Assembly: GCF_030272615.1 (NCBI RefSeq)
Contig: NC_081408.1
Location: 621,980,476 to 622,044,475, forward strand
DNA length: 64,000 nucleotides
Reading direction: 5' to 3'
Source of the DNA: Cryptomeria japonica
Lineage: Eukaryota; Streptophyta; Pinopsida; Cupressales; Cupressaceae
The notes under the pieces are model-generated. The model searched no databases. It was not told where the DNA came from and saw only the letters and a list, made by a program, of their open reading frames with translations. Both the position numbers and the translations under genes were made by a program. This document shows, piece by piece, positions 48,216 through 60,600 of the stretch (position 1 is its first letter; the number at the start of each line of letters is the position of its first letter).

Positions 48216-51200
48216 TATGGCGCCCTAAGGAGTCATATAGTGTTCTAACACATGTGTGGCCCCTTAGGACCCCATATGACCCCTAACTACACCATATAAC
48301 CCCTTAGGCCACCCAATGACCCCTTAGGACACCATATGACCCCTCAAGACACCATATGACCCCTTTTAACATCATAGTACACAAAATGACTCCTTATGAC
48401 ACCATCTGATACCTTAGGACAACATGACATCCTAATAGGCTATATGGTGTCCTAAGGGGTCATATGGTCTTCTAACACATGTGTGGCCCCTTAGGACCCC
48501 ATATATCTCCTAATGACACCACATGGCCCCTTAGGATACCATATGACTCCTCACGACACCATATAACCCCTTAGGATGATATGATGTTGTGAGATTTTGC
48601 CAAGATCAAGGGCACAATGAAAAGTATAAAAGAGAGATAAAAGAATGACAAGAACAAACTGTATTCTCATCAATATGCAAATGATCAACTGGATTAACCA
48701 ATACAATGAATATGGGTCTGCTTATATAGGCAAGGCCATATGGATGTATGAGCACACACTCATGACATGTGCCTCAATAAGAAACAAGGGTAGGTAAGAA
48801 ATACTAGGGGTAGGTAGGAGAAATAATATAATATTCCACAAGAGGTGGATGACCCATAGAATGTGGAGTGTAACAACAAAATAAGACCACAAAAGGTGGA
48901 ATTTCTCCTACAAGCTATATCCCTATGTGCACACTTCCCTAAGTGTCTCAAATCCAAACTACGAAGAGATGCATTATCCTAAGTTAACTTAAGCAAAGTG
49001 TAATAATATTCATAATGAATATTTATTTACACCAATAGATGTTCATATGGTGTCCTAAGGGTCATATGGTGTTCTAACACATGTGTGCCCCTTAGGGCCC
49101 CATATGACCTCTTAGGACATCATATGACCCCTTAGGATAATATGATGTCCTAATGAGTCATATGGTGTCCTAAAGGGCCATATGGTGTTCTAACACGTGT
49201 GGCCCCTTAGGACCCCATATGACCCCTAACAACACCATGTGAACCCTTAGGACACAATATGACCCCTTAAGAAACCATATGATTCCTTAGGATGTCATAT
49301 GATTCCTTTTAACATCCTACTACATGACATGACCCCTTATTACACTATATGACCCATTAGGACAATATGATGTCCGAATGGGTCATATGGTGTCGTAAGG
49401 GATCATATGGTGTCCTAAGGGGTCATATGGTCTTCCAACACGTGTGGCCGCTCAGGACCCCATATGACCCCTAACGACACCCTGTGACCCCTTAGGACAC
49501 CATATGACCTCTCACGACACCATAAGACCCCTTAGGACCATATGATGTCCATATGGTGTCCTAAGGGGTCATGTGGTGCTCTAACACATGCATGTCCCCT
49601 TAGGAGCCCATATGACCCTTAACAACACTATCTGACCCCTTACGACACCATATTACCCCTTAGGACAATACAATGTCATAATGGGTCATATGGTGTTCTA
49701 AGACATGTGTGGTCCCTTAGGACCCCATATGACCCCTAATGAAACCATATGACACTTTAGGACACCACATGACCCCTCAGGACACCATATGACCCCTTTT
49801 AACACCCTAGTAAATGACATGATCCCTTATGACACCATATGACCCCTAAGGACAATATGATGTCCTAATGGGTCATATGGTGTCATAAGGAGACATATGG
49901 TCTTCTAACACATGTGTGGCCCCTTGGGACTCCATATGACCCCTAATGACACCATATGACCACTTAGGACACCATATGACCCCTCACGAGACCATATGAC
50001 CCCTTAGGACCATATGATGTCCATATGGTGTCCTAAGGGGTCATATGGTTTTCTAACACATGTGTTCCCCCTTAGGACCCCATATGACTTCGAACGACAC
50101 CATATGACCCCTTAGGACACCGTATGACCCCCGAGGACACCATATGACCCCTTACAATAATATGATATCTTAATGAGTCATATGATGTGCTAAGGGGTCA
50201 TATAGTGTTCTAACACATGTGTGGCCCTTTAGGACCCCATATGACCCCTAACGACACCATGTGACCCCTTAGAACACCATGTGACCCCTTGGGACACCAT
50301 ATGACCCCTTTTAACATCCTAGTACACAACCTGACCCCTTATGACACCATATGACCCCTTAGGATAATATGATGTCCTAATGAGTCATATGGTGTCCTAA
50401 GGGGTCATATGGTGTCCTAAAGGGTCATATTGTCTTCTAACACATGTGTTACCCCTTAGGACCTCATATGACCCCTAATCACACCATATGACCCCTTAGG
50501 ACACCATATGACCCCTCACGACACCATATGACACCTCAGGACCATATGATGTCCATATGGTGTCCTAAGGGATCATATGGTATTCTAACACATGTGTGGC
50601 CCCTTAAGACCACATATGAACCCTAATGGCATCATTACCCCTTAGAAAACCATATGACCCTTTAGGACAATATGATATCCTAATGGGTCATATGGTGTCC
50701 TATGGGGTCTTATGGTGTTCTAACACGTGTGGCCCCTTAGGACCCCTAATGACACCATATGACCCCTGAAGACACCATATGACCCCTTTTAACATCATAA
50801 TACATGACATGACCCCTTATGACACCATATCACTCCTTAGGACAATATGAAGTCCTAATGGGTCATATGGTGTCCTAAGGGGTCATATGGTCTTCTAACA
50901 CATGTGTGGTCCCTTAGGACCCCATATGACCACTAACAACACCATATGACCCCTTAGGACCATATGATGTCCATATGGTGTTCTAAGGGGTCAAATGGTC
51001 TTATAACATATGTGTGGCCCCTTAGGACCCCTTATGACCCCTAACAACACCATATGACCCCTTAGGACACCATATGACCCCATAGGACAATATGATGTCC
51101 TAATAGGTTATATAGTGTCCTAAGAGGTCATATGGTGTTCTAATACATGTGTAGCCCCTTAGGACCTCATATGACTCCTAACAAAAGCATATGACCCCTT

Positions 51201-52215
51201 AGGACACCATATGACCCCTCAGGACACCATATGACCACTTTTAACATCCTAGTACACAACATGACCCCTTATGACACCATATGATTCATTAGGACAATAC
51301 CATATGAGCCCTTAGGATAATATGATATCCTAAAGGGTCATATGGTGTCCTAAGGGCTTATATGGTTTCCTAACACATGTGTGGCTCCTTAGGACCATAT
51401 ATGACCTGTAACGACACTATATGACCCCTTAGGACACCATATGACCCCTCAAAACACCACATGACCCCTTAGGATGATATGATGTCCATATATTGTCCTA
51501 AGGGGTAATATGGTGTTCTTACACATATGTGGCCCCTTAGCACCCCATATGACCCCTAACGATACTATATAACCCCTTAGGACACCATAAGACCCCTTAG
51601 GACAATATGATTTCCTAATGAATCATATGGTTTCCTAAGGGTTCATGTGGTATTCTAACACATGTGTAGCCCCTTAGGTCCCCATAACCCCTAATGGCAC
51701 TATATGACCCCTTAGGACACTGTATGACCCCTCATGACACCATACATATGACATTTTTTAACATCCTAGTACACGAAATGACCCCTTATGACACCATATG
51801 ATCCCTTAAGGTAATATGATGTGCTAATGGGTCATATGGTGTCCTAAGGGGTCATATGGTCTTCTAACACATGTGACCCCTTAGGACCCCATATGATCCC
51901 TAACGACACCATATGACCCCTCACGACACCATATGACCCCTTAGGACCATATGATGTCTTAAGGGGTCATATGTTGTTCTAATACATTTGTGGCCCCTTA
52001 GGATGCCATATACCCCTAACGACACCATATGACCCCCTAGGACACCATATGATCCCTTAGGACACGATATGACCCCTTAGGACAATATGTTGTCCTAAGG
52101 GGTCATATCGTGTCCTAAGGGATCATATGGTGTCCTAAGGGGTCACACGTGTTAGAATGCCATATGACCCCTTAGGACATCATATGGACATCATATGGTC
52201 CCAAGGGGTCATATG
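48215..52215. repeat. CATATG satellite array, left block
   Basis: About 4 kb of a 20-bp unit, ACCATATGACCCCTTAGGAC, and its reverse complement GTCCTAAGGGGTCATATGGT, each centred on the palindrome CATATG. They are arranged in a higher-order unit marked by TCTAACACATGTGTGGCCCC about every 130-230 bp (around 20 copies). No gene. Interrupted by a solo LTR at 48588-49037. The marker appears in inverted orientation from about 52140. Confidence 0.93.
48588..49037 (-). mobile_element. Solo copia-type LTR in the satellite
   Basis: 450 bp, TSD GATGT at 48583-48587 and 49038-49042. On the minus strand it begins TATTGGTGTAAATAAATATT (TG>TA) and ends AAAATCTCACA, with a TATATAAGC box near 48723. There are no internal sequences. 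Confidence 0.9.
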
Positions 52216-52218
52216 GTG

Positions 52219-53538
52219 TCGTTTATAAAAATAGGGTAGACAACTGAGAGTGGGGGTGAATAAGCTATCACCAAAAATTGCAGGAACTTACTTTAATCTC
52301 AGATTTGATAATTAACAATGAAAGCATAAATCAACAACACAACATGAACATACATTACACCAAGAATTTTGACGTGGAAAACCCGGTCAAGGGAAAAACC
52401 ATGGTGGGAACCTACCCACAATATGATGATACCCTGTTAGAAGTATATGAAATATTACAATGGGGAATGCACATGCATTTAGGAACACTTCCTAGAGCTC
52501 ACTACTCAAAAAAAACAAGGGCTACAACCCTTAGGAAGACACTATATTATAAACAGATTTAGATTACATCCAAAAGATCATGAACTTGAAGAATAACATC
52601 TCCTAATGCCTGGTTACAGTTCCAGTTAAGAACATAAAAACTTACTCCTTCACACTTCTTCTTTGCCTCCAAAAGATGTATTCATTATTCACACATGCAC
52701 TCATCCACGACATACATAATTACAAAGATATTACATTTATTTATACATGACATCAACCCTGATCTAGGTTAGCTCAACACACAACACCTAATTACAAAAT
52801 ATAACCATACACGCTACAAGATCAAATATGGACCAAGCAATATTGGCTAAGACATAGCACGAATCCATATCACATGCCGCAAATTTGAAACAACTCTAAG
52901 AATTATGCAGCAAACATTCGCAACATGCTACAACCATTTGGTCAGCCCCAAATACCAACATACCAGAGAAAATCATCAATACGGACCACCAACACAAAAG
53001 GCACATGATCCAAAAACATCCACAAGCATCATGAATTAGCATCACAACATCCACAACTCAAATTACAAGAATTACATCACCACTATATCGAACTTCAAGA
53101 ACACTAACTGCAATGATTGACAACTTGGAAAAATAACTTGCAGAGCTCCAACCCATGAACCACTTAAATTGAAGATACACCTAGGTGCTACAAACATTTC
53201 TCTAGATCTGAAAAATCATGATATTACAATATGGAGTAGTACGGATCAAAATACTAAACACTGCCATCATTGAACAACAAAAAAACTAGCCACAACACCA
53301 ATAACCATAAATCACTCAAATCTTTATGTAGACCTTTGAAAATCATACTGAATCATCCACACACAATCCTCTACAAACCCTTTAATTTGTAAACTCTGAT
53401 CATCAACATGCTAGACAAACCAACACATTGAACTCACTGCAACACTGTCACAAATAGAGAAATATGTTGACATCAATGACAATGCATCTCTCAGATATCA
53501 TCAAGGCACATATTCGCAGCAATCTCACCAAAAATCCA
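52219..53538 (-). mobile_element. Solo LTR splitting the satellite
   Basis: Minus-strand start TATTGGATTTTTGG at 53538, containing TGTCATTGATGTCAACATA. It carries the U5 motif (plus GACGTGGAAAACCCGG...GGGAAAAACC, 52371-52400) and the near-terminal CACCCCCACTCTCAG (plus 52240-52255). Flanks GTCGT and GTTGT differ by one base and may be the TSD. Satellite resumes on both sides. Confidence 0.78.
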
Positions 53539-54184
53539 ATAGTTGTGAGGGGTCATGTGGTGTCCTAAAGGGTCATATGGTTTCGTTAGGATTCATATGG
53601 GGTCCTAAGGGGCCACATATGTGTTATAAGACCATATGACCCCTTAGGACACCATATGGCTCATTAGGAAATCATATTGTCCTAAGGGGTCATATGGTGT
53701 CATAAGGGGTCATGTCATGCACTAAAATGTTAAAAGGGGTCATATGGTTTCCTAAGGGGTCATATGGGGTCATTAGGGGTCATATGGGGTCCTAAGGGCC
53801 ACACATGTGTTAGAACACCATATAATTCATTAGGATACCATATGACCAATTAGGACATCATATTGTCCTAAGGGGTTACATGGTGTGCTAAGGGGTCATA
53901 TGATGTCTTAATAGGTTATATGGTGTCCTAATGAGTCATATCATGTCATTAGGAGTCATATGGGGTGCTAAGGGGCCACACATGTTAGAACACCATATGA
54001 CCCCTAAAGACACCATATGGACATCATATAGTCCTAAGGGGTCATATGGTGTCCTAAGGGATCATATGATGTCTTTAGGGGTCATATGGGGTCCTAAGGG
54101 ACCACACATGTGGTAGAAAATCACATGACCCCTTAGGACACCATATGATGTCTATATGGTGTCTTTAAGGGTCATATGGTGTCT
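53539..54184. repeat. CATATG satellite array, right block (inverted)
   Basis: Same 20-bp family, but the higher-order marker is now read as GGCCACACATGTGTTAGAAC (near 53610, 53797, 53965, 54097), opposite to the left block. Confidence 0.9.
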
Positions 54185-55265
54185 TTGTCACTCTCTTCAC
54201 CTCTCTCCACATCTCTCCCTCTCTCCTTTTGTTGATACTTACCTCTCTACCTCTCTTCTTATCCATAAATTACACCCAACTCTCACTCATTGTTTTATCC
54301 CCTCAGTTACCCTCTCTCTCTCACCTCTCTCCTCCTATGCCTTTATAGATACTTCCCTCACCCCATCTTCCCATCCCCCTAATTGATCTCTCTGTCTATC
54401 TCTTCACATCTCTTCCCATCTCTCTTCTCTCTTTGTTGATACTTTCCCCTCTCCCCCTCTCCTCCCCCATAATAATTCCAAACTCTCTCTCTCTCATTCT
54501 TTATTCACCAAAATCACCCCCTTGTGATCTCTTTCTCTCTCCCCCCCCCTCTCTCTCTCTCTCTCTCCCCTACCACCTAATCACCTCTAACTCTATCTCT
54601 CTCCCCCTCCCACTACCTAATCACCTCTAAATCTATCTCTCTCACACACACATACTCTCTCTTCCCTCCAATTACCCTCTCCTTCTCACCTCTCTCCCCC
54701 TCTCCTTGTCCCCTCTGAATTTTGTTGCTAGAGATGGGAAGGAAATGCAGAGAGACTAGTCTAAATCTTAGGGAAGAGAGAGTGAGAAAGAGGAGTAAGT
54801 TATGAAGAGGTAGAAATATAAGTGTAGAGCTTGAGAGAAGGAATGAGGGATTCAATGAGAGTTAGAGAGAGATGTATAAATATGAACAATTGAGAGGGAG
54901 GAAGAAACAAACAGGTGGAGTGATAGGTTTACATATTAGGAGAGAGAGGTAGAGAAAGGAACAAAGAGAGATAACATGGTATACCAAAATTTATTAAACA
55001 GTAAAATTCCTTAATTTTCTATTATTAATTACTTATTTAGCATTTCAAGTATTTTGAGATGATTGTTACAAAAAAATCACGAAAGAGGGAATTCATATGA
55101 AAAAGTCATGAGATTTTGATGTTTTAAAAATGAAGAATAAAATAAAATTAATTATAATTATTTTTTAAAATAAAATATAAAAACACTACCTATTCCATAT
55201 CATAGAGCTCTAAATCACCTTTCTAACGCCTATAAAAAGTCAAAATTTTGATATGAAATGTTGGA
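54185..55265. repeat. Right arm of fold-back locus: CT, GA and AT-rich end
   Basis: CT-rich 54185-54715, then GA-rich 54740-54985, then an AT-rich end whose reverse complement (55255 to 55095) matches the left arm 43925-44085, with shared words ATCAAAATTTT, TTTATAGG, GAAAGGT, ATTTAGAG and AAAAAATAATTATAAT. Interrupted on the right by an LTR fragment at 55281. Confidence 0.78.
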
Positions 55266-55280
55266 TATTGTTGAGAAGTT

Positions 55281-55700
55281 TGTTGGAATGATGTGTTGTC
55301 ATTGATGTCAACATATTCCTCTATATGTTTCAGTGTTGCAGTCAGATTGAATAAGTTGGTTTGGCAAATATGTTGTAGATGAGTTGTCGTGGATTAAAGG
55401 TCTTTGAGATAAGTATCTCTAGTTGATTCAGCTAAAGTTTTAGTGGTCCGCATGGTGATTTGATCGAGTTATGAGATTCAGTATTGTTGTTGGTTTTCAG
55501 TTGTTTGTATTATTTAGTGTTCTGTATTTTTCTTTGCATTTCTTCGGAATTGCAATATCTTGGTTTGCGGATTTGGTAGAGTGTTTGGGACATTCATATG
55601 TGCCCTCAATTCAAATGGTTCATGATTTGGAGGTCCACAAGTGAATCTTTTAGTTCGACAGTCAATATAGTTGATGTTCTTGAGATTAAATATAATGATG
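55281..55700 (+). mobile_element. LTR fragment
   Basis: Starts TGTTGGAATGATGTG and TGTCATTGATGTCAACATAT, similar to the start of the solo LTR at 53538 (minus) and to the C/E group. The end cannot be located; no primer site follows. Confidence 0.55.
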
Positions 55701-56419
55701 ATTGAAATTCTAGTAAGTGGTGATGTTGTCGTTGTTGTTGTGGTGATGGAGATTATAGAGGATAAGACCCCTGATACCTCCCTCCTTATTGTTCTGCTGC
55801 TCCTCCTTGCATCATCAGTTGCCATGCCTACTGTGAGCATGCGGTCTCCAAAGGCGGCAACCCCAAAGCATGGGCAAAGAGACTCAAACCTGAAAACTCC
55901 CTATCAACAGGTATTGCAACTTTCATTGAGCTGCGGGGCTTCCCCCCAACAATGTGTTATATATTACTTTGATTAAAACAAAAAAAAATTGGAGAATGTA
56001 CATGTATATCTAATTTAATTCCTTTGTGATTGATTTCCCAATACTTTCATGACTAAATTGATATATTTGTGATTTAACTAAATAACTAAGTGTTTAATTA
56101 AATTCTACAAATGGTGATGTAATGTATTTATTAAACTACATGACTAATGTGATCTAATTAAGGTCTTAATTAAACACAACATGATGTAACTTAACACAAT
56201 ACATTAAGAAAATTGCATGATAAGCCATCATAACAAAATGTAAATCCCTAAGAAATTACATAATGAATTCAAGACAATCAAAACTAAAAGATGTTTGTCA
56301 AGAACAAAGAAATATATATTAAATAATGATTATCTAATATCATATGCTTTAATGAAGACATGCTAACATATGACACAATGAAGATGAAAAGAAAAAGAAG
56401 GGAAATATCTAAGATTAAT
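55701..56419. other. Non-coding spacer with a possible captured exon
   Basis: 55780-55920 is richer in G+C and open (SPKAATPKHGQRDSNLKTPY) and stops at CAACAG|GTATTG, a plausible 5' splice site. I do not recognise the protein. From about 55980 the sequence is AT-rich with TTAATTAAA words and no feature. Confidence 0.3.
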
Positions 56420-57482
56420 ATCTACAAAGATGCATAGCATTTATGGGTTCCTAAAGAGGTGTACCTTCCATATCCACTGTTTTGTAGGCACCTGATTTGT
56501 AGATATTAGTGATGATACATAGTCCAAGCCAGTTTGGGATAAAATTTCCTTTTTCTTCCGAAAAAAACATTCATGTTTTGTTGATTCTCATAAAGCACCA
56601 AATAATCCATAGAGAAAGAATGTTGATAAATTTGTCATTATAACTCCATTGTAAAGCCTTATGATAGGCTTGAATATGCTCAAGAGCATTTTTGCATTGT
56701 TCATCAAGCATTTCAAGTTGTTGAAGTCATTGTTCTTGATAGGAATCATCGTCTATTATCCCTCTAAGAGAGATTCTCAGTGAAATAATCTCTAACTCCA
56801 AAGGCATAATAGTGTCAACACAAAAAATGAGATTGTAAGGAGTAGTATCAGTAGCTATGTGAGCACTTGTTCGATAGGCCCAAAGAGCATAGGTCAACTG
56901 AGTATGCCAATCCTTACCATTCTTATTTACAGTCTTATGAATATTTTTATCAATAATCCTATTATAAGATTCAACTTGACCATTTGATTTAGGATAATAT
57001 GGTGTATAAAAGCGATGTTGAATGTGATATCTCTCAAGGAACTTCTTCACATATTTGTTCTTAAATGAGGTACCATTATCAGAAATCAAAGTGGAAGGTA
57101 TAACAAAGCGAGAAATAATGTTATCTAGAAGGAACCGATAGATTACATCAGCTGTAGAGGATAAAAAAGGTATAACTTCTACCCACTTCACAAAATAATC
57201 TATGGCAGTAAGAATGAAATTATGTCCTTGGGAAGAGGGAGGAGTGATTTTTCCAATGAGATCCAAACCGCACAAAGAGAAGGGCCAAGCGACCACTTGT
57301 GAGTTAAGTTCATGTGCAGAGTGTGAATCAAATTGTTATGTTGCTGACACTGATGACACTTTTTGACAAAGGCAAAGGAGTCATTTTCCAAAGTTTGCCA
57401 ATAGTATCCCATTTGAAGCAACCTTTGGACCAAAGATTTACCAACAAAATTCCTCCCACAAGCACCTGGATCTTCTTACTAA
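56420..57482 (-). pseudogene. Integrase of Tat/Ogre-like Ty3 element G
   Basis: HHCC remnant: LLQMGYYWQTLENDSFAFVKKCHQCQQHNN. Core: AIDYFVKWVEVIPF, ISDNGTSFKNK and PKSNGQVESYNRII. C-terminal part: ALEHIQAYHKALQWSYN, then GKFYPNWLGP, YKSGAYK and EPINAMHLCRY, the usual end of Tat/Athila integrases. Stops (56745, 57293 region, 56590) and frame changes are present. There is no chromodomain, unlike elements A/B. Confidence 0.88.
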
Positions 57483-58565
57483 ATAGAAATAAGCATCTCA
57501 GATTTATTGAGACAATGAAGAAGAAGACCATTATAACCTCTTCTATAAAGGACATTAGAAAGGATAATGTATCTTATAGAAAGATTGCAAATTCTAGCCC
57601 TAGTGTTCTTACTTGTATAATATGGAAAAGTACCATCAGTAAAATATTGCAAGATATGAGAGTACCATTCAACAGAATCTAAAGCATAACAAGAAGTTAC
57701 GTCACTATAATTATTAGTAATAGTAGAGGAAGAAAGATTGTGAATAGTGAAATTATAATCTATCATAGAATCTTGAAGGGATATGAGGAAAGCTACACTT
57801 GCCATTGCATCTGCATGTCAATTGTCTTTTTGAGGGATAGGTTCCATGGTGTAAGAAGTAAACTTCTCTAACAATGATAAGGCCAAGTCATGATATTGTG
57901 ATAATCTTTCCTGTTTAGCTTGATAAGTTCCTATAACTTATCTCATAATCAATTACGAGTCACCATAGATACGCAAATATTGAACATTAAGAGATAAATC
58001 CACTTTTAGACCAGCAATAAGGGCTTCATACTCAACAATATTTTTAGTACAAAGGAAATTGAGATGATAGGATAAAGGGATCAGTTTTCCTGAATGAGGC
58101 ATTAAAATAACACTAGCTAAGGTAAACCAGTTCGACACTTAGATCCATCAAAGTATAATTCCTAAGTCCTATCAATATTAATAAGAAGGATAAAATCATC
58201 AAGAAAATATTCCTGATTAGGTAAGGTAAGGGGGGAAGACACATCCACCAAATGGTCGGTTAAATTTTTTCCTTTCATTTCCTTTTGAGAGACAAATTTG
58301 AGGTCAAATTTAGTTATCATAATAACCCATTTTGCTAAGCATCCTAAAAGATCAATTTTAGAGAAGAGATGTTTTGAAGGATCAAATTTGATGATAAAAT
58401 GAGTCTCCACATTCAAAAGATAACGTCTCAACTTCTGAGTTACAAAAACAAGAGCAAGACATTGTCTTTCTATCTTAGTATATCAAACTTCATAATCGAG
58501 TAAAGTGTGGCTTATATAATAAATCAGGCATTCTTTACCATCGCTATTATCTTGTTCCAATAAAG
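57483..58565 (-). pseudogene. RNase H and second RNase H-like domain, element G
   Basis: First RNase H remnant near 58380-58560 (YISHTLLDYEV, LRRYLLNVETHFIIKFDP). A second one follows near 57950-58150: ELYFDGSKC, LIPLSYHLNFLCTKNIVEYEALIAGLKVDL, YLRIYGDS. A second, archaeal-type RNase H after the first is diagnostic of the Tat lineage (family knowledge). Several frameshifts and stops. Confidence 0.8.
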
Positions 58566-59622
58566 CTATGAGAGCATGAGAAGAAGCGGCAATGTAAAGA
58601 AGGAAGGGTTGAGTAGGAATAGAAAGTTGCAAGATGGAAGGACTAGCCAAATATTTTTTGAGATCCTCAAAGGCTTGTTGACAGTCAACACTCCCTTGAA
58701 AGGTGGTATCTTTCTTAAGTAATTGAGTAAAAGGAAAAGTCTAATCCACAAGTTGTGAAGCAAACCTGCGAATGGATTAAATATTTCAAGTAAGCTTCGT
58801 AATCGAGAGATATTTAGAGGAGGTGGAATTCTAACTATGGAATCTATTTTCTTTGTATCTACCTCTATATCACAATGTGACACTATGAACCCTAATAATT
58901 TTCCTCTATCCACACCAAAAACATACTTTCACGGGTTCAAGTGCATATTTTATTTGTGGATTCTTTTGAAATTTTGACAAAGGATCTTAACATGGTCTTG
59001 ATGAGACTTAGCTAAGATATCATCAACGTAATCTTCAAAGATTTTATGCATGTAATCATGAAAAATAAGAGTCATAGCACATTGATAGGTAGTTTAAGTG
59101 TTTTTCAACCCAAAAGGCATCATAACCCAACAAAATGTACCCCAATGAGTGGGGAAAACAATTTTGAATTGATATTTGAGGATTAATAAATATTTGATTG
59201 TATCTAGAGAAACCATCCATAAAAGATAAAAAAGCATGACCAACAATACAATCTACTATCATATCAATGTTTGGAAGCGAAAAATCATCCTTCAAAGAAG
59301 TTTTATTGGGATCTCGAAAATCAGTGTATATTCTAATCTTATTATCAAGTTTAGCAATGGAAAAAATGTTTGAAAACCAAGGGTAATAATCAATAGAGCG
59401 AATAAACCCAACTTCTAGAAGTTTTTCAATTTCAGCTTTAACAAGCAAAGCTATTTTGGGATTTATTTTCTTAATCTTCTGCTTCACGGTTTTAGCATCA
59501 AGAATCAATACAATGTTATGAGTGGAAATTTTAGGATCAATGCTAGGCATATCAGAATAAATCCAAGAAAATATTTCAAGGAATTCATGTAATAAGAGAA
59601 TATATTTTCTATTCTTCATCAC
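58566..59622 (-). pseudogene. Reverse transcriptase, element G
   Basis: FSWIYSDMPSIDP, AEIEKLLEVGFIRSIDYYPW, IRIYTDFRDPNKTS, FLSFMDGFSRYNQI, then after a frame change MPFGLKN-like and the catalytic YVDDILAKSHQDH (near 59010-59030), then GKLLGFIVSHCDIEVD and RLRSLLE. A typical Tat/Ogre RT, decayed by a frameshift near 59130 and by stops. Confidence 0.88.
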
Positions 59623-60600
59623 TTAAGCACTTCCCAATCTTTATGATCTTTTCTTCATTACAAGGATCCATCTTAACATCAATGGTATCACTCACAAGAA
59701 GATTACATTTTTGGCTAACATGAAAATAATGTATCATATCATTGTTATCATTACCTAATTCAGTGTCCTTCCCAAAGTATTCTTCAACATCTAAACAATA
59801 GGGAAATCCATGATTATGGTGATATTGAGGAAGACTATCATAAAATCCTAAAAACTTGGCCAAGGAATCATCAGTTGAAAAGATATCCAAGGAAGGTGGA
59901 TGAGGATCAAAATCAATGTATTCAAGGTGTATTAATGAAAGTGAACTAGAAGAGAAAATGGCATTCACATTAAGGGATGGTCTCTTAGAGCCTTTGGTGG
60001 GTTTAAAGGGGTTGTATCCAAGTCCAAAATATGTTTCATGAACATGATTCTATATAGGAACTTTTATCCCTTGTTCATGTGCACCACATCCATTGCCATT
60101 ATATCCACTCTTGGCTAAGAAGTGAAAACCAACACCATAGAGAGTGGTCATTTATGTAAGGGAAGGTTGGGCCTCATATGTGTAAATGTCATAATTAGAT
60201 GAAGTATAAGAATTAGAAGAGGTTTTAGATTTAGAAGCAACCACAAAGTTGTTACTGAGTTGTTTAGAAGAAGTAGGTTGCTTTTTAGATTCATCCATGT
60301 CATTCTTCTTTTCAATCTTATGCTCTCTTGGGGGGAATTTATATTCTCCTGTAAAGAAGGTGTAAAGATTAAAGAACCCCAATAATAGCCTAATAATACT
60401 TCTTTAGGTGAAGAAGTATCTTTGAGAGAATATGGTGATTCAGTTTGAGAAGAAGAAAAATCAGGAGAACTTGAAGAAGTAGGAGTGCTTGGAGAAGAAT
60501 TAGAAGTAGTTGAACTTGAATAAGAAGTGCTTGGAGAAGAATTTTCAAGATGAGGTTTGCAAACAAGCTTGTAAATTGGTGAAGTGGAGAAAAGAGCTTA
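59609..60600 (-). pseudogene. Upstream Gag-Pol linker of element G with G-patch-like segment
   Basis: A Ser/Thr-rich N-terminus (PSTSYSSSTTSNSSPSTP, about 60450-60540) is followed by Lys/Ser linkers. A G-patch-like segment comes next (GFHFLAKSGYNGNGCGAHEQGIKVPI..., with GLGYNP; about 60010-60140). It ends with DPCNEEKIIKIGKCLSDEE leading into RT. A G-patch close to the protease-RT junction is known from some plant Ty3 elements. No capsid or protease active site is visible, so gag/PR appear deleted or beyond recognition. Confidence 0.62.

Noticed and set aside
48215-54184. CRISPR-like array of regularly spaced short palindromic repeats
   Set aside because: The repeats are contiguous 20-bp satellite units without unique spacers, and the sequence is plant nuclear DNA.
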